A stretch of DNA of 64,000 nt, taken from positions 61,426,018 to 61,490,017 of the forward strand of contig CM050453.2 in NCBI GenBank assembly GCA_027563935.2. The letters are read 5' to 3'. Position 1 is the first letter of the stretch. The number at the start of each line of letters is the position of its first letter. A model generated the notes under the pieces. That model was not told the origin of the DNA. It did not search any database and saw only the letters and a program-made list of their open reading frames with translations. This document shows, one piece after another, positions 34,885-46,771 of this stretch. The translations under genes and the position numbers were made by a program. The DNA is from Costus lasius (Eukaryota; Streptophyta; Magnoliopsida; Zingiberales; Costaceae).

Positions 34885-36583
34885 TGTTGGGGTATGCCCT
34901 TAAGGCTAATGTTTGAGGCCTTGGGATTGTATAAGTATCATGTAATAAACTCTTATGTTTATAAAAGGCATGGTTGTTATTCAGGTTGTTACCTTATCTG
35001 CTGTAATAAGTGTACTTCTGAATAATGTCTCAAAGCTGTTCAGCTAGGCTAATAGGCTATATGTCCTTAGTCGAGATATCTTGGTGAACATGAGACAGCC
35101 TTGATATGATTGAGACTAATATAAGTGCTAATCTTATAGGATGCTTCGAGCATGGAATAAGATGTAGACTCATGGGTACATTGGATGTACTGGACAGACC
35201 CTACTGGGATATTCCATTGCTTGTCACAATGTGAATGATCCTTGTAAGCAGCAAGTGGCACATGTCCTCTGACTTGAGATCACTTGTGTTTCTAAATGAT
35301 GATTGTCATTGTCTTGAGGTAGTTCAATATCATTTGAAATATAATGATTATAGACTATCTTGGATGGTGAGCTTGAATCAGGTTAGGGCACTAGTGATAG
35401 ACATAGGATTGCCGTCTCCTTGTTTAAGGAGTGTGGTGTTCTAAGGGCCCCCCTATATGAGATGATTGAGATAGTGTATGGCCATACCCAGATGACTATG
35501 TGCATCTGATCTAATCATGCTCATCGTATTGGAGTTACAAGCTTGACCCGCTTGTCCAATAAGAACATCCAGTGGCAAAGGACACATGTATGCCTTGTGA
35601 ATTGAGTCACACTTGTGCTATGGTTTGGGAGTAGTCTTGGAAGACTCTTTCCTTTATATCGGGAGACAGTGATGTGTTGCTAGATACCCCTCACTGATCG
35701 TGATAACGTAAGTTATCGTTACCGACATTTAGAGGAAACCCTCAGGGTCGCACAATTTGGTGATATGGCTTACTTGAGTCAGATCGTATGGACTGGATTC
35801 TTTGAGTTCAGATTAAAGGGATTTAATCTCTGATTGTAAGTGAGATCTGGTCTGATCATGTTTGATTGATTAGGACTTGAGATCGGTAAGCTTCGATCGA
35901 GAGAGGTGATGCTAGATCGGAGAGATCAAGGGCATCAGATGATGAATGGTTAGATCATGAGCCTTGGGGGTTCAATTTGGTCTAGACCAAGTGGCTAGAG
36001 CTATTTCGGTTTGGTTTGTTGAACCAAAGCCGATTTGACATTTTGGCTTGAACCGGTTCACAATGGTGAATGCATGGTTCAATCCTAAAATGCGTTTGGG
36101 TTGAGTTGAGCGCATGGACTTGATGAGCTTCCATTTATGGAAAGTCATCAAGGGCCGGTTTCACTCACTTCAATGCCAAAAACGCATATGCGTTTGCTCT
36201 CTTCTCTTCAACGCATTCGACTTTGGTTGGGTGGTGATCGACGAAGAGAAGGAGAGGTTGAGCAAGAGGAGCTCTCGGCCAAGAGGTTCATCATCCTCTT
36301 CCATTCGACACTTGAAGGCTTGGGTGTCTTGCTAGCACAAGAGACCGCAAGGAGTAAGCATCTTCACCTTGTGTGTGAACTTGTGGAGGAGATCTACTTT
36401 GTTCTCTTTATCCAAGCCGACTTCCAAACATATGGCGTTGGTATGATTTTTATCTCAATCTATTCAATCGATTATAGTTGAACATATGGCATGCAAATGA
36501 TCTTGAACCCTTGCTTCCGCTTGCATATTTTACATTAGCGCCATGCTTAGGGTTTTGCCCCCTTATGATTAGGGGTTCCTTCA
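34885..36583 (+). repeat. 3' LTR of A3
   Basis: 1699 bp, same length as the 5' LTR. Differences seen: C/T in CTAACAGGC, C/T in GAACGCATGG, A/G in AAACACATATG (5' LTR forms). CArG box at 36131-36140. Confidence 0.96.
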
Positions 36584-36588
36584 ACTCG

Positions 36589-37500
36589 GTCTAAAACTTT
36601 TGGTGTGTTGTCTCCTCCTCCTGACGAAGCTTTGGTATGAAAATCGTGGCCGGAGATCGTCTGGATCAAGCGTGGCGGTGAAACCCTTGGAGGCGGCGCC
36701 GATCTCGATTTCTCCCTTGATGGTGCACGAAATTTAGGGCTTTTGGTCTCTCTGTAATCCTCCGGTCCAAAGCTCCCCTTTCTCTTCTTATGGTCTTTTG
36801 TTTTAAGCTCTGGATCGACCGCCATCATCTCCGCAAGGATCAGGCGTGGACATTGACTTGGGCATCGCGTTCAAAACAAATTTTACGGCAGTGTAGCTGT
36901 TTACGGCTGGTGCCATAAAATCTCTTGAGTCTTCTTTGCCGATGTCGTCTCCGAAAATACGGACCGTAAAATAGTTTACGGTCAGTGCCGTAATCTTTGC
37001 TGAAATCTCTGTTCTGAAACGGCTGGAAAATACAGTAGTGAAATCCCTTACGGTAGGTACCGTAAAATCGGCTAAGGTTTTTGTTCTGACGCAATCCGAA
37101 ATACGGTACCGTAATATTGCTTATGGCCGGTACCATAAAATCGGGAAATCTTTCTATTCGAAAATCTTCACAAATTACAGCAGTGTTCGGATTTTACGAT
37201 ACCATTTGGAATTACGGTACCGTAAAATAGATTACGGCACTACCGTAATTTGCTGGCTTGCTCCGATTTGCGTGAAATTTCTTGGGTGATCTCCTCTTGA
37301 TGATGAGAACTCTTCCATATATTTGATTTTGTTTGAAAACAGCCTAAAATAGTTCTTTTTTGCCTGAAAAACACGAAAAACCAAAATAGAAGTAGACTTT
37401 ACAATATTTGATGGATTTATCATAAAAACAAGTAAAAAGATCCTCGATTTAGCTTGAAAAGGTATCTAAAATGATGCAAAATATACTACATATTTCATTG
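36589..37500 (-). repeat. LTR of element F, third segment
   Basis: Resumes after the right ACTCG duplication of A3. Non-coding. It ends near 37497-37503, where homology to a minus-strand LTR B starts; the exact F terminus is uncertain. The central part holds a dense cluster of TTACGG/CCGTAA palindromes. Confidence 0.6.
36880..37255. repeat. cluster of TACGG/CCGTA palindromic motifs
   Basis: At least 13 exact TACGG or CCGTA half-sites plus variants, mostly arranged as inverted pairs such as TACGGTACCGTA with 0-13-bp spacers, embedded in TTTTAC/GTAAAA contexts. See findings. Confidence 0.85.
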
Positions 37501-38338
37501 TCATCAATGGCCTTATAGGTTTCTTAGACATTGGCAGTGATAACCTCACATCATCATAAGCAATGAGTGACACTTGGGAGTATATCAATGTTACCCAAGT
37601 CATGAGAATAGATGTCATTATTGACAACCCCTAAACTGTGACAAAATACTTGTGCACTATAGTCCTTTTGCTAGGCTGATATCCAAATTAGACAAGTGTG
37701 TAACACTTATTTTACCCAATCTAATGGTCATGACTAAATCAGACTTTCACCTAGGTATGGCCATACACGTTTAGTTATGCATCCATTTATGGGACCCATG
37801 GACATCAAGCTTCTAGTTAAGGAAGAGGCAAATCCTATATTAGCTCATTGAATCTCTCATATGGCTTAAGATATGCCTAATTACAACCGTTATGACTCCC
37901 CTGTTATGACAGAGAGTTAAGTTGTATCAAAGTGTATCACTTACTATGTAGAGATATCAATGACCTCAATTCATAAACAAGTGTACCTCTGTCACTGTGA
38001 GATTAACTTGTGACACTAAGTTGAATCCTCATGGCGGGTTATTCTAGTATATCTACCCCAATATACTCATATCCTTGTGTTAGCAACGCGTGCTCAAACA
38101 GTGCATATATTAGTCTCACATGCTCCGTAGCTATCCCTAATATACTATAATACTTGACTAGGGACAATATGTGAGACTAAATAAAATCTATCTCTAGGGA
38201 CATTGTTTATATAAATGTACATATAACATAGGTGTACCAAATGCATAACAATGACAATGCTAGGATATATGGAATATCACATGTGAATGTAATACACATA
38301 TCAAACCAACTACTGGTCCTAGGGCATACACACCAACA
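37501..38338 (-). repeat. partial, diverged LTR B
   Basis: The reverse complement starts TGTTGGTGTGTATGCCCTAGG and follows LTR B for about its first 830 bp with substantial divergence, including the block homologous to 3040-3150. It is cut by the F LTR on the left. Confidence 0.75.
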
Positions 38339-38670
38339 CCCCCAGCCTAGGTCTATGATTCCCTAGAATAGGTCTATGATCCCCTAGCCCCTATCTATGA
38401 TCCCTATTTACCATATCTACGATCCCCAACTCAATGTATACTATTCCCCAACCCATATCTATGATCACTCATGCCATATCTACAATCCCTATCCCATGTC
38501 TACAATCCCCTATTACTATATATGCAATCCCTTAGCCCATGTCTACGATCTCTATTACCATATGTACGATCCCAACTCAATGACTATGATTCCCCAGCCC
38601 ATATCTATGATCTCTATTATGTTATCTATGATCCCTAGTTCCTTATCTACGATCTTACATCTCACATTCT
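38339..38670. repeat. degenerate minisatellite
   Basis: About a dozen imperfect copies of a unit of roughly 20-26 bp with core CCATATCTATGATCCCTA. Abuts the LTR-B terminus at 38338. The long frame through it (38397-38690) is a product of the repeat and not a gene. Confidence 0.85.
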
Positions 38671-38931
38671 ATGACAACTATAGAATGTAACGTAACTAAC
38701 CTCGTAGCACTTTAGCATGCTCGTTTAGCAGATTTTAAGCTCAGCCCATCACGATGGGGAACAATGGTTTTACAGGGCATAGCTCGCATGCCTGTGCCCC
38801 TGAAATACACCAAAGAACAACATGGAATGTCCACATCTCCGGCGTACAGATACCCATGGAGAAAGAGAGATCACAATGGGAAAACAAGAACATAACGAAG
38901 TGAAAAGACAGGCGGACCTGACCCACCAATA
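38671..38931. other. unclassified DNA, left part
   Basis: No coding signal and no homology to the other families here. It ends in CAATA, the TSD of the solo LTR that follows, and continues at 40602. Confidence 0.5.
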
Positions 38932-40601
38932 TGAAGGGTCCCCACAAGGGGGTGAAACCCTAACTCATAGGCGCATATGGGAATGAAAGCAGCGGAAAGG
39001 GGGTTTCTAGATCTTGCATGCTGTATGATTAACAAAATGACCCAATTGCAAATAGAAAAGGATCATACCATAGCCATTTCTAGATGGCGCCTTGGAAGCA
39101 AAGATCAAACTTGATCTTCTCCAGAGGTGACGCACACAGTTGATGTCGCCTACTCCCTTTGCGATCCTTGTGCTAGCAAGGCCCAAAGATGTCCTTGTCG
39201 AGTGGAAGGGAAGAGATGTCTTGGCTTGGCGATTCTTTTCTTCCTCCTCGTCGAGCTCTTCACCACCGTATGTTCTCTCGTCAAGAGCAAGAGACAAGGC
39301 GACTAACGAAAAGAGGAAAGGCGTGAACGTGAGAGAGGGTCACGTAAGAGAAGTGCTATCTAAAAATAGCATGCCACTTCTCTTCATGCGATCATGGGTT
39401 TACCCATTCGCAAACTCCACTTCACCCTTGAACCATGCGCTCATTCATGAGCCGGTTCACTTGAATTTGGTTCAATAACCAAATAAACCAAGCCATAAGT
39501 CCAGATCACATTAAAACCCTAAGGTACTTGATCTGACCGTTCATCTCTCGATGCTCCTGATCTCACCGATCCAGCATCCATTCTCTCAATCGAAGCTTAC
39601 CGATCTCAAGCCCTAATCAATCAAACATGATCAGACTAGATCTCACTTACAATCAGAGATTAAATCCCTTTAAACTGAACCTGAACAATTCAGTCCACAC
39701 GATCTGACTCAAGTAAGCCATATCATCAAATTGTGCGACCCTGAGGGTTTCCTTTAAATGTCGGTAACGATAACTCACGTTATCACGATCAGTGAGGGGT
39801 ATCTAGCAACACATCACTGTCTCCCGATATAAAGAAAAGAGTCTTCCAAGACTACACCCAAAAATAGCACAAGTGTGAACCAACTCACAAGGCATGCATA
39901 AATCCTTTGCCACTGGATGTTCTTATTGGACAAGCGTGTCAAGCTTGTAACTCCAATATGATGAGCATGATTAGATCAGATGAACATAGTCACCTGGGTA
40001 TGGCCATACACTATTCTCAATCATCTCATCCAGGGGGCCCCTTTAGAACATCACACTCCAATTAAGGAGACGGCAATCCTTTGTCTATCACTAGTGCCCT
40101 AACCTGACTCAAGCTCACCATCCAAGATAGCCTATAATCATTGTGTTTCAAATGATATTGAACTAACTCAAAATAATGACAATCATCATTTAGAAAACAC
40201 AAGTGATCTCAAGTCAGAGGAAATGTGCCACTTGTCGCAATCAAAGATTATTCACATTGTGACAAACAATTGAATATCCTAGTAGGGTCTGTCCAGTACA
40301 TCCAATGTACCCATGAGTCTACCTCTTATTCCATGCTCGAAGCATCCTATAAGATTAGAACACATATTAGTCTCAATCATATCAAGGCTGTCTCATGTTC
40401 ACCAAGATATATCGACTAAGGACATTACAGCATGTCAGCCTAGCTGAACAGCTTTGAGACATTATTCAGAAGTACAATTATTGCAGCAGACAATATAACA
40501 ACCTGAATAACAACCATGCCTTTATAAACATAAGAGTTTATTACATGATACTGATACAATCCCAAGGCCTCAAACATTAGCCTTAAGGGCATACCCCAAC
40601 A
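38932..40601 (-). repeat. solo LTR A
   Basis: Minus-strand family A LTR of 1670 bp, TGAAGGGTCCCC ... TACCCCAACA on plus, flanked by TSD CAATA at 38927-38931 and 40602-40606. CArG-like CTAAAAATAG at 39360-39369 within TGCTAT/ATAGCA. Confidence 0.95.
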
Positions 40602-40606
40602 CAATA

Positions 40607-41037
40607 GTGGTGGGATTTGCTTCTTTGAATGCAGGAAACCGAAACAACTTTGGAATCGAGGCGGCGACCTCGACCCGTACACGACTCCGAAGGCGAAGCT
40701 CCGACTTCGACTTCTACACTCGCTGGAAGCTCTCAGCTCAGTAGGAGCACTCTACCACCAAGTGAACTAAAGAATGAAACAACCCATCCTCCTCTTTTAT
40801 AGAACAAGAGGGGAGGGAACAAGACAAAAGTAGTACGAGACGAAAATCCTAACAACTACCTACTCCTGCAGCCCATATAGTAGTCAAGCTGCAGCTATAA
40901 GACAAAAGAAAACAAACTTTCACCCACTATTCCATGAAGCTGGCGCATATTCCTTCGCTCTTTGTATGGAGGCAATCGGGGCGGTTAGACGCGTTTGGAG
41001 CACACTGCGACAAAGCTACAAAATTAGGACATCGTGG
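40607..41037. other. unclassified DNA, right part
   Basis: Continuation of 38671-38931. The minus strand contains TCTATAAAAGAGG near 40793-40805, a good TATA-box match, so it may be part of another minus-strand LTR. Termini not recognised. Confidence 0.4.
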
Positions 41038-42314
41038 GTGTTGGAAAACCTCAGGGATATTTTACAATTTATCACAGAGATAACAAGTGCACAGCGGAAG
41101 AATATGCCAAAACAGGTCGGTCCCAAAAACCTAGTGAAGATCATCTTACCAGGGAGTCGACACGATGAGATAGTAAGTACCTAGAGCAAGCGTGAATGTC
41201 GATGTCGAGGTAGGCGCCCAAGCGTGCGCCCTCTGCAGTCTCACACATATGGATGCCTCAAGCTCTCTTCTTCCATGCCTGGTGCTAGCCTCAGGAAGAA
41301 GATCCAAGCCTTTGTTCACCTTCTTCAAAGCTTGCGCCACTGCCAAGGATCATGCGCCAATGATGAAGAAGGGAAGAAGATGATGCCGCCAAGGAGAAGT
41401 GCTTCTTACACCAAGAGAAGCGGAAGAAGACTACTTGTGGCTTGATGGAAGAAGGAGTTGCTCCAAGAGTTTTCTTGCTCTCGCCCTTAGCCCTTTTGTT
41501 CTCACCAATTCATTGTGTATGGAGGGCTCACGCATGCTTCTATTTTATAGAAGCAAGAGGGGGCCAAGGAAAGGGGTGGGGCGCAACTCATCATGAAGGG
41601 GGCGGCTAGGGTATGAGAGTGGTTAGCAATTAGGGTTTTAGGGTTTAGGAAAGACTCCAAGCCTATTCCATAAACATCCTCTAATCGCCTAGGACTTACC
41701 AAATAAGTCCATCATGCCTTAGATGCCTCAACTCTTGCCATAGATGCAAGGTTTTCATCCAAGAACAAAGGGGAGGCGCCAATTCCATCCAAAGGAAGCA
41801 AATTGCGCCAAGCTCACCCCATTATGCCCTTGGCGCTAATGGGGTTGGCTTTTCTCCCCATTATACCCTTTTAGCCTATTCCCTCTTCATGACAATTAGT
41901 TATTGGGCCTCATTGGGTAATGAGCTAGCCCAAACTTCATTACATGGGTTGATTAAGCAATTGGATACAATCCAATGCAACCCTAATCCAAATTTGACCG
42001 ACCATGGTCAAATATGGGTCAAGCTACCAAAAATGAAGTTTGGCTCCAATAACTCTCTTCCATCTCATCAGGCCCATTGGCACTAATGAAATCTCCAAAA
42101 TAGATTTGATCTATCCAATAACTCAATCATAAGGCTTCCCGATCAATACGAGAACTCGAGTATCAAGGTGTGCAACCCTGTAGGTTCCTCTAACGTTAGC
42201 AGTGGTGACCTAAGGTCTCCATAAGCAGTGAGTGGCACCTAGTAGTGCATCGCTACTACCCAAGTCATCGGAATGGATATCGACATCGAGATCCCCATCA
42301 TCGAAACTAGGTAC
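41038..42314 (-). repeat. partial LTR B
   Basis: Starts TGTTGGAAAACC (plus), the reverse complement of the LTR-B 3' end. It follows LTR B to its TACCTAGTTTCGATGATGG block, covering about the last 1300 bp. Homology stops abruptly at GGTAC, where LTR E begins. Confidence 0.85.
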
Positions 42315-43938
42315 TGGTGGAGGGAGAGGCCACGCATCTAAGAGGTACAAATGGGGCTTAAGGCCACCCTAACCCAAGGGTAACTTCTAAGTCCCCACTT
42401 TCCTTTTCAGCACTTTCCTTATTTGCATTGCATGGCATTTTAGGTTAGTTCCACCCCTAAGTCTATCATGTAGTTTACTTTTATGAATGTTGTTGGTAGG
42501 TTGGGCATTGTAATGTCATGGTAGGTTAGTGCATATAGAATGGATACTTATAAATTCAGCTCAAGGGCAAATTAATCTAGCTCACTCCACTTCAACAAGC
42601 TAGCTCCCAATTTGCAAGGTTCACTTCAAACTAGTTCAAGAGAAGGCTTCAAACTCAACTCCACTTCAACTCCACTTCCAAGATCACATAGCAATTGAAG
42701 ACCTTGCCAACTCATGAAGGAATATGCGCCATCCTCATCCAATAAGGCTCACTCAAGATCCACAAATCAAGGAAGGGCCTCATCTAGATCCACAAATCGA
42801 GGAGGAGCATTGATGAAGACTTTCCTTACCTCATCGCCGCCCAAACAACAAAGGAAAGGTTTTCAAAATTCAGCCACCCATGCGCCAACAACCCAAGGAG
42901 GCAGCCATTCGAAATTCAAAGAAGCCATTCGAAATTCAAAAGCTTACCATGTTCTGCCCTCCAAAGAATGCAACAAAATCAGCCCCTTTAATGCCTTGTT
43001 CCTATTTCGAATTTTCCCCAAATATGTAAGGGGCGCAAAGGGCCAATGACCACCTTGCCCTCACCTTATCCTCATCCCTTAGCTGCTATTTATTGTATCC
43101 CCATCGCATCATGTCATTAGCATTGTTGAAATAAAATTGTCTACTAGTTGCTAGCCAACTTATGGGTGCATGTGTCGCCTAGGGTGCATGTGTCGCCCAT
43201 CCTTCCCTCTTCTTCTCCTCTCAACACTTCAAGGCCGAGCCCTTCTCCCTCTCATCCTCTCTCTCCTTCTCTAAGAATAGCCGAGAATCACATCACCAAC
43301 TTTGAAGCAAAACAAACTCTCAAAGAGTCATGATGCCGCAAAGGATCAAAGGGCACTTTCTCAACCTCTTTCATGGCGCAACTCTTTGATAAGTGTTCTA
43401 ACTTTTTTTGTGGTTTCTTTCCTTGATTGTTAAGAACATTTTACTACACCTTTCTTGTCATTTGTAGGATTTTGCACAAGGAAGAAGGTGGCTTTGGCGC
43501 AACTTTTCTCTTCCCCCTCTAAAACTAGATAGTCTCTCTTTTATTAGCAAGAGAATTTGGAAGAATAGCTTCCCTCTTGATCTTAATTGTGTTGGACACT
43601 TAAATTCTAATTTTAAAACTCACCCACGCATGTGTGGGCTTGGTTGATTGCATGTGTGTAAGCTCATAGGGCCCTACTTCATGACATCAACCATTGGACC
43701 GGTGAAGAACGGGAAGGACGGTCCTTCTATTCTCAAGGACCGCAAGGTGAGTTTCTCTTTAGTTTTATGTGATTTTCTTTCAAGCAAGTAGATAATTTCG
43801 GTTTTCATATATTAAAAGTACAAAAAAACTATTTTCTCACTCCGTTAGTATAATTTCGGATTTTATTATAAAAATACAAAAAAAAGATATTATTTTTGAA
43901 ACTCATTGTTTGCATGCAAGTGACCCCACCCCACATCA
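42315..43938 (+). repeat. putative 5' LTR of gypsy element E
   Basis: Begins TGGTGGAGGG exactly where LTR-B homology breaks and ends CCCCACATCA two to three bases before a TGGTATCAGAGC site. TTATAAAT at 42548-42555 is a plausible TATA box. The matching 3' LTR is outside the window, so the left end rests on the homology break. No coding. Confidence 0.65.
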
Positions 43939-43941
43939 GTT

Positions 43942-43953
43942 TGGTATCAGAGC
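43942..43953 (+). other. primer binding site of element E
   Basis: TGGTATCAGAGC three bases after CACATCA, the same arrangement as in element C. Confidence 0.85.
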
Positions 43954-44145
43954 ATAGGCTCTTAGAGTAGTTTTTAAGCCAAAACTTATTTCTACTTCTA
44001 GGATGATTCTTGGAATCTAGGTTGTTTGAAACAAATTTGATATCCATAAAACACTAGGCTGCATTTCTTTTCAAAAGTTATAATCTTTTCAAAATCTTGC
44101 ATCATTCAAACAAGGTCTATATCCCAACAAGATAACAACCAACCC

Positions 44146-45647
44146 ATGGATCTCACTGCAATTTTAGAGTCTCTTAACCAAATCAATCAAAACATGGCTA
44201 GTATGGGAAATGATATTAGAGAGCTCAACACTAGAGTTCAAACCATTGAAAACCAAAGTAGGCCTCCAAGTCAACCCTCTAGTGAATTAAGAGAGCCTCT
44301 AGAACATATGCCAAGAAATCAAACACCAAGGAACACCCCTAGGAATACCCCCAGAACTTTGACTGGGAAGGAAAACATGTCCAAACCCACCATAATCCTA
44401 GACCTAGGGATGATTACATGCATCATGCTGTAAAGCTTAACCCGCCCACCTTCAATGGATCTCTTGATCCTAGGCAATACATAGATTGGGCAACCAAACT
44501 CGAGCAATACTTCGAATGGAGTATGATACCCGAGCACTCTAAGGTTAGATTTACCAAATGCCTTCTTGAAGGTTCTGCTAGACTCTATTGGTCCAATGTA
44601 GAAAGAAGCCTGCATAGGTCTCGTCAACCTCCCATTACAAGGTGGGATGAGATGAACACCAAGTTGAGAGAAAAGTATGTTCCCCAAAATTTTCACAGTA
44701 AGCTTCTTGACCAAACTAGTAGCCTTGTCCAAGGAAATTCATCTGTAGAAGAGTACTTGGTAAAGTTTGATGAACTCTTATTAAGGAGTGATATGGATGA
44801 AGACCCTATGTTTACCCTGAGTAGGTTTAAAAATGGTCTTAGGTCAGAAATCTAAAGAGGTCTTGCCCTTTACCAAATAGACACTATAGAGGAAGCCTAT
44901 CAGAGAGCCCTTGAGATAGAAGCCCAACTTAACACTAGGAAGGAAACCATGACCCCTAGACCATCCTATAGATCCCCTCCTAGCAACTCTTACTCCAACT
45001 CCTCAACCTCTCAACCCAAACCAACCCAAACCCAGGTCAATTGCCACAATTGTCATCAACCTGGTCACCTTGTAAGGAACTGTCCCAAAAGGGTTATGGC
45101 CATGACTGAGGAGCCTATAGAACCAGAAGCTGAACCTGAGGAAGCTTTAGACAAAGACCCAAATTGTCTCAATATTGAGATAGATGACTGTGTTGGTGAA
45201 GAGGATTTTTCCTCAACACTTTGGGAGTAGTCAGGTGCACCCTGATCAACCCCATCCCTACTGAAGACTGGCGTAGAACCAGCATCTTCCACACTTACTC
45301 AAAATGCCATGGTCACATGTGCAAAGTAGTAATTGATGGAGGAAGCAGTTTGAATGCTGTCTCTTAGATTGCAGTCACCAAACTCAATCTTAAAGCAGAG
45401 CCTCACCCAAAACCATATAGCATCTCTTGGGTTAACCAGACTAATGTCCCAATCTCCTATAGATGCCTTGTCCCTCTACAATTTGGTGATTACCAAGGAG
45501 AGATATGGTGTGATGTCATCACTATAGATGTTGCACAAATTCTCCTAGGTCGCCCCTGGATTTATGACATGGATGTCGTCCACTACGATCGGACTAACAC
45601 TTATGTCTTCAATCATAATGGGCAGAAGATTAGGCTTAAGCCCTCCT
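44146..45647 (+). pseudogene. Ty3/gypsy gag-protease (element E), broken
   Basis: Gag starts at ATG 44146 (MDLTAILESLNQINQN, coiled-coil-like). It changes frame near 44370 and continues as the retrotransposon gag domain (LNPPTFNGSLDP, YWSNVER, KYVPQNFH, NGLRSEI). Stop TAA is at 44853-44855. The same frame then gives a perfect zinc knuckle CHNCHQPGHLVRNC near 45040-45080, an acidic linker and TAG 45228-45230. Another frame carries a retropepsin with VIDGGSS and LLGRPW, itself interrupted by a TAG just after the active site. Insertion of A4 truncates it at 45647. The rest of pol is not in the window. Related to the protease-like domain of element C. Confidence 0.88.
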
Positions 45648-46088
45648 TGTTGGGGTATGCCCTTAAGGCTAATGTTTGAGGCCTTGGGATTATATCAGTA
45701 TCATGTATAAACTCAATGTTTATAAAGGCAATGGTTGTTATTCAGGTTGTTACATTATCTGCTGCAATATGTATACTTCTGAATAATGTCTCAATGCTGT
45801 TCAGCTTGGCTGATATGCAGTTTTGTCCTTAGTCGAGATATCTTGGTGAACATGAGACAGCCTTGATATGATTAAGACTAATATGTGTTCTAATCTTATA
45901 GGATGCTTCGAGCATGGAATAAGATGTAGACTCATGGGTACATTGGATGTACTGGACAGACCCTACTTAGGATATTCAATTGCTTGTCACAATGTGAATA
46001 ATCCTTATATACAAACAAGTGGCATATTTCCTCTGACTTGAGATCACTTCTGTTTCTAAATGATGATTGGCATTGTTTTGAGGTAGTT
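45648..46088 (+). repeat. 5' LTR of A4, first part
   Basis: TGTTGGGGTATGCCC to the insertion point of C in ..GAGGTAGTT. TAGTT at 46084-46088 is the left TSD of C. Confidence 0.93.
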
Positions 46089-46628
46089 TGATGCAGGAGC
46101 ATTTTCGCATGATATTAGACTTAATTTTGACTTGGTCAAATTTTGCCTGAATATTTTAAACCATGATTGAACCTAGACTTAGTCAACATTTATGTCTAAA
46201 ATTTGACTTTGATTGGAATGTCATTCTAAATTTAATGTGGCACTAATCCTTATTATTTCATTTGCCATGTAATCAACATGAGATCAAGACAATTGAAGTC
46301 AACATCTCAAGAAGATCCAAGCTCAAATCCACAACAAGTTCCAGTCGACATCCAATTCCAGCTTTCAATCTTCATCCACTCTCAACAATTTGGGAGCTCT
46401 TAACCTTCAAAACAAGTTGCAAACAACATTTATTCACTCATCCAAAGCTTCAAAGATTACGTGCCAATCAACTTCTCAGCCTGCGCAATACTTGCAGTTC
46501 TCGCTAATGCCATGCACCAAATCCTGCAAGATCTTCAACAAATGCGGCCACAGATTTTGAGAGTCAAAATTCAACCGTTGGAGCTTACAGCCAACGGCTA
46601 TAATTCCTGCTATGTTTCCAACCATCAC

Positions 46629-46636
46629 CTATAAGA
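46629..46636 (+). promoter_or_regulatory. probable TATA box in LTR C
   Basis: CTATAAGA in the context ACCATCACCTATAAGATGG, repeated at 56089-56096 in the 3' LTR. The CTTCCTCT array and pyrimidine-rich leader follow within 100 bp, a usual layout for U3/R. Confidence 0.5.
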
Positions 46637-46723
46637 TGGTCTCTCCTCTTTTGTAATCAGAGTTTTTAGACAAGATTTTGAAAAGGAATGGAAATGGTTT
46701 TCGTTTCTCTCTATCGGATGTTT

Positions 46724-46771
46724 CTTCCTCTCTTCCTCTCTTCCTCTCTTCCTCTCTTCCTCTCTTCCTCT
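46724..46771 (+). repeat. (CTTCCTCT)6 array
   Basis: Six perfect 8-bp units; the 3' LTR (56184-56207) has three. Confidence 0.95.

Larger units (their letters stand above)
27368..36583 (+). mobile_element. intact, very young Ty1/copia element A3 (9216 bp)
   Basis: Two 1699-bp LTRs, PBS, leader, full-length gag-pol, polypurine tract and perfect TSD ACTCG (27363-27367 and 36584-36588). By eye the LTRs differ at three sites, all transitions. Every part expected of an autonomous copia element is present and uninterrupted, making it the best candidate in the window for recent or present mobility. Confidence 0.96.

Noticed and set aside
36547..36828. Minus-strand 93-codon basic frame
   Set aside because: It crosses the A3 3' LTR end and TSD, so it cannot be an ancestral gene; chance frame in LTR F.
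38397..38690. 97-codon Tyr/Ile/Pro-rich frame
   Set aside because: Produced by translation of the degenerate minisatellite.
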